From: Brachypodius melanocephalos
Taxonomy: Eukaryota > Chordata > Aves > Passeriformes > Pycnonotidae
Length of the DNA stretch: 64,000 bases
Direction: 5' to 3'
Assembly: GCA_013398615.1 (NCBI GenBank)
Contig: VZSR01003807.1
Span: forward strand, 40,564,578 to 40,628,577
In this document: one piece after another, positions 63,501 to 64,000 of the stretch
Numbering within the stretch: position 1 is the stretch's first letter
How the letters are laid out: every line of letters begins with the position of its first letter
Notes under the pieces: generated by a model
Told to the model about the DNA's origin: nothing
Seen by the model: the letters and a program-made list of their open reading frames with translations, nothing else
Database searches by the model: none
Program-made: the position numbers and the translations under genes

Positions 63501-64000
63501 GTGTAATAGGCTGGTTAATGATCTCTTCAGAGCAAAGGTTATGTGATATTGAAGTATGTTAATGTCACTCTGCACCAATAAGACATAAGATCCTAAAGAC
63601 AGCAAGACAAGCTCAAAGTGAATGGAAAGCTGGGTGCTCTCCTTTCTCCCCAAATACAAGAACTATCAGAGCACACCCCCACAGAATCTGACTTTTGGCT
63701 CCTTCAAAGCAGATGAGAAATGCATTTTCCCAAAACAGTGCTTTGGAGTTGTCCACTTTCTGTGATTCTTGCAGATCTAGCTTCAATTTGTTGTATTTAA
63801 GTGCAGCAGGAATAGAAAAGTTAATGCCAACCAAAGAAGATTCAGCAATGACAATTGATTACTCAGCTTTGCAGTCCCTGAAACAGAATTTCGAAGTCAT
63901 CTCTCCCCTCCCCATCTTTCCTTATTCCCTTCAGATAAAGGCCTGGTGTGTCTAATAGGATATCACACTTGGAAAGAGATTAGTTAGAGCAGATTCAAAT

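Larger units (their letters stand above)
56081..64000. other. Unique noncoding stretch
   Basis: No gene that I can name. 56760-57740 looks like a minus-strand transcript end, with AT-rich UTR-like sequence and polyadenylation-type signals (see findings). A 106-codon minus-strand frame at 62934-63254 has protein-like composition but no recognised family. Simple repeats lie at 59561-59604 and 60555-60573. 61.6-62.9 kb is strongly AT-rich and featureless. Confidence 0.6.

Overview
The window reads as nuclear DNA of a bird, most likely a songbird or relative. The main evidence is four CR1 LINE copies. Their 3' ends carry the avian CR1 hallmark, a short tandem tail of ATTCTATG-type octamers, and their bodies read like the chicken and zebra finch consensus sequences I remember. 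Two LTR pieces of avian endogenous retrovirus type are also present. The DNA is visibly AT-rich and CpG-poor, and two runs of about 100 N mark scaffold gaps in a draft assembly. There is nothing bacterial here: no operons, no ribosome-binding-site-spaced genes and no long open frames.

I found no protein-coding gene, exon chain, rRNA, tRNA or CRISPR array that I can support. The longest open frames are 90 to 180 codons. They lie on both strands at the density expected by chance in 64 kb, and none gives a protein I recognise. The stretch is therefore most likely intergenic (a gene-poor region) or the inside of a very large intron.

Layout: 1-12.9 kb is unique AT-rich DNA with one tandem repeat at 3.35 kb, ending in a 40-base poly-T run. 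13.0-17.7 kb is unique. A minus-strand CR1 3' end lies at 17.75 kb. 18-26.3 kb is unique except for a 64-bp block present twice, 3 kb apart. A gap lies at 26.34 kb. 26.4-37.8 kb is unique with several short simple repeats. A decayed minus-strand LTR lies at 37.8 kb. At 42.8-43.7 kb a plus-strand CR1 is directly abutted by an LTR that contains the second gap. 43.8-55.6 kb is unique, with a short CR1 tail at 48.35 kb and a GC-rich block at 55 kb. A plus-strand CR1 lies at 55.6 kb. 56.1-64 kb is unique, AT-rich DNA that includes a segment resembling a minus-strand 3' end of a transcript.

The best leads are the 64-bp dispersed duplication, the CR1/LTR junction with a possible target-site duplication, the possible decayed coding or 3'-UTR segment around 56.8-57.7 kb (minus strand), and the long poly-T run, which is unusual because CR1 does not make poly-A tails. 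I did not find a convincing new biological system. All family assignments rest on remembered consensus sequences, not on a database search.
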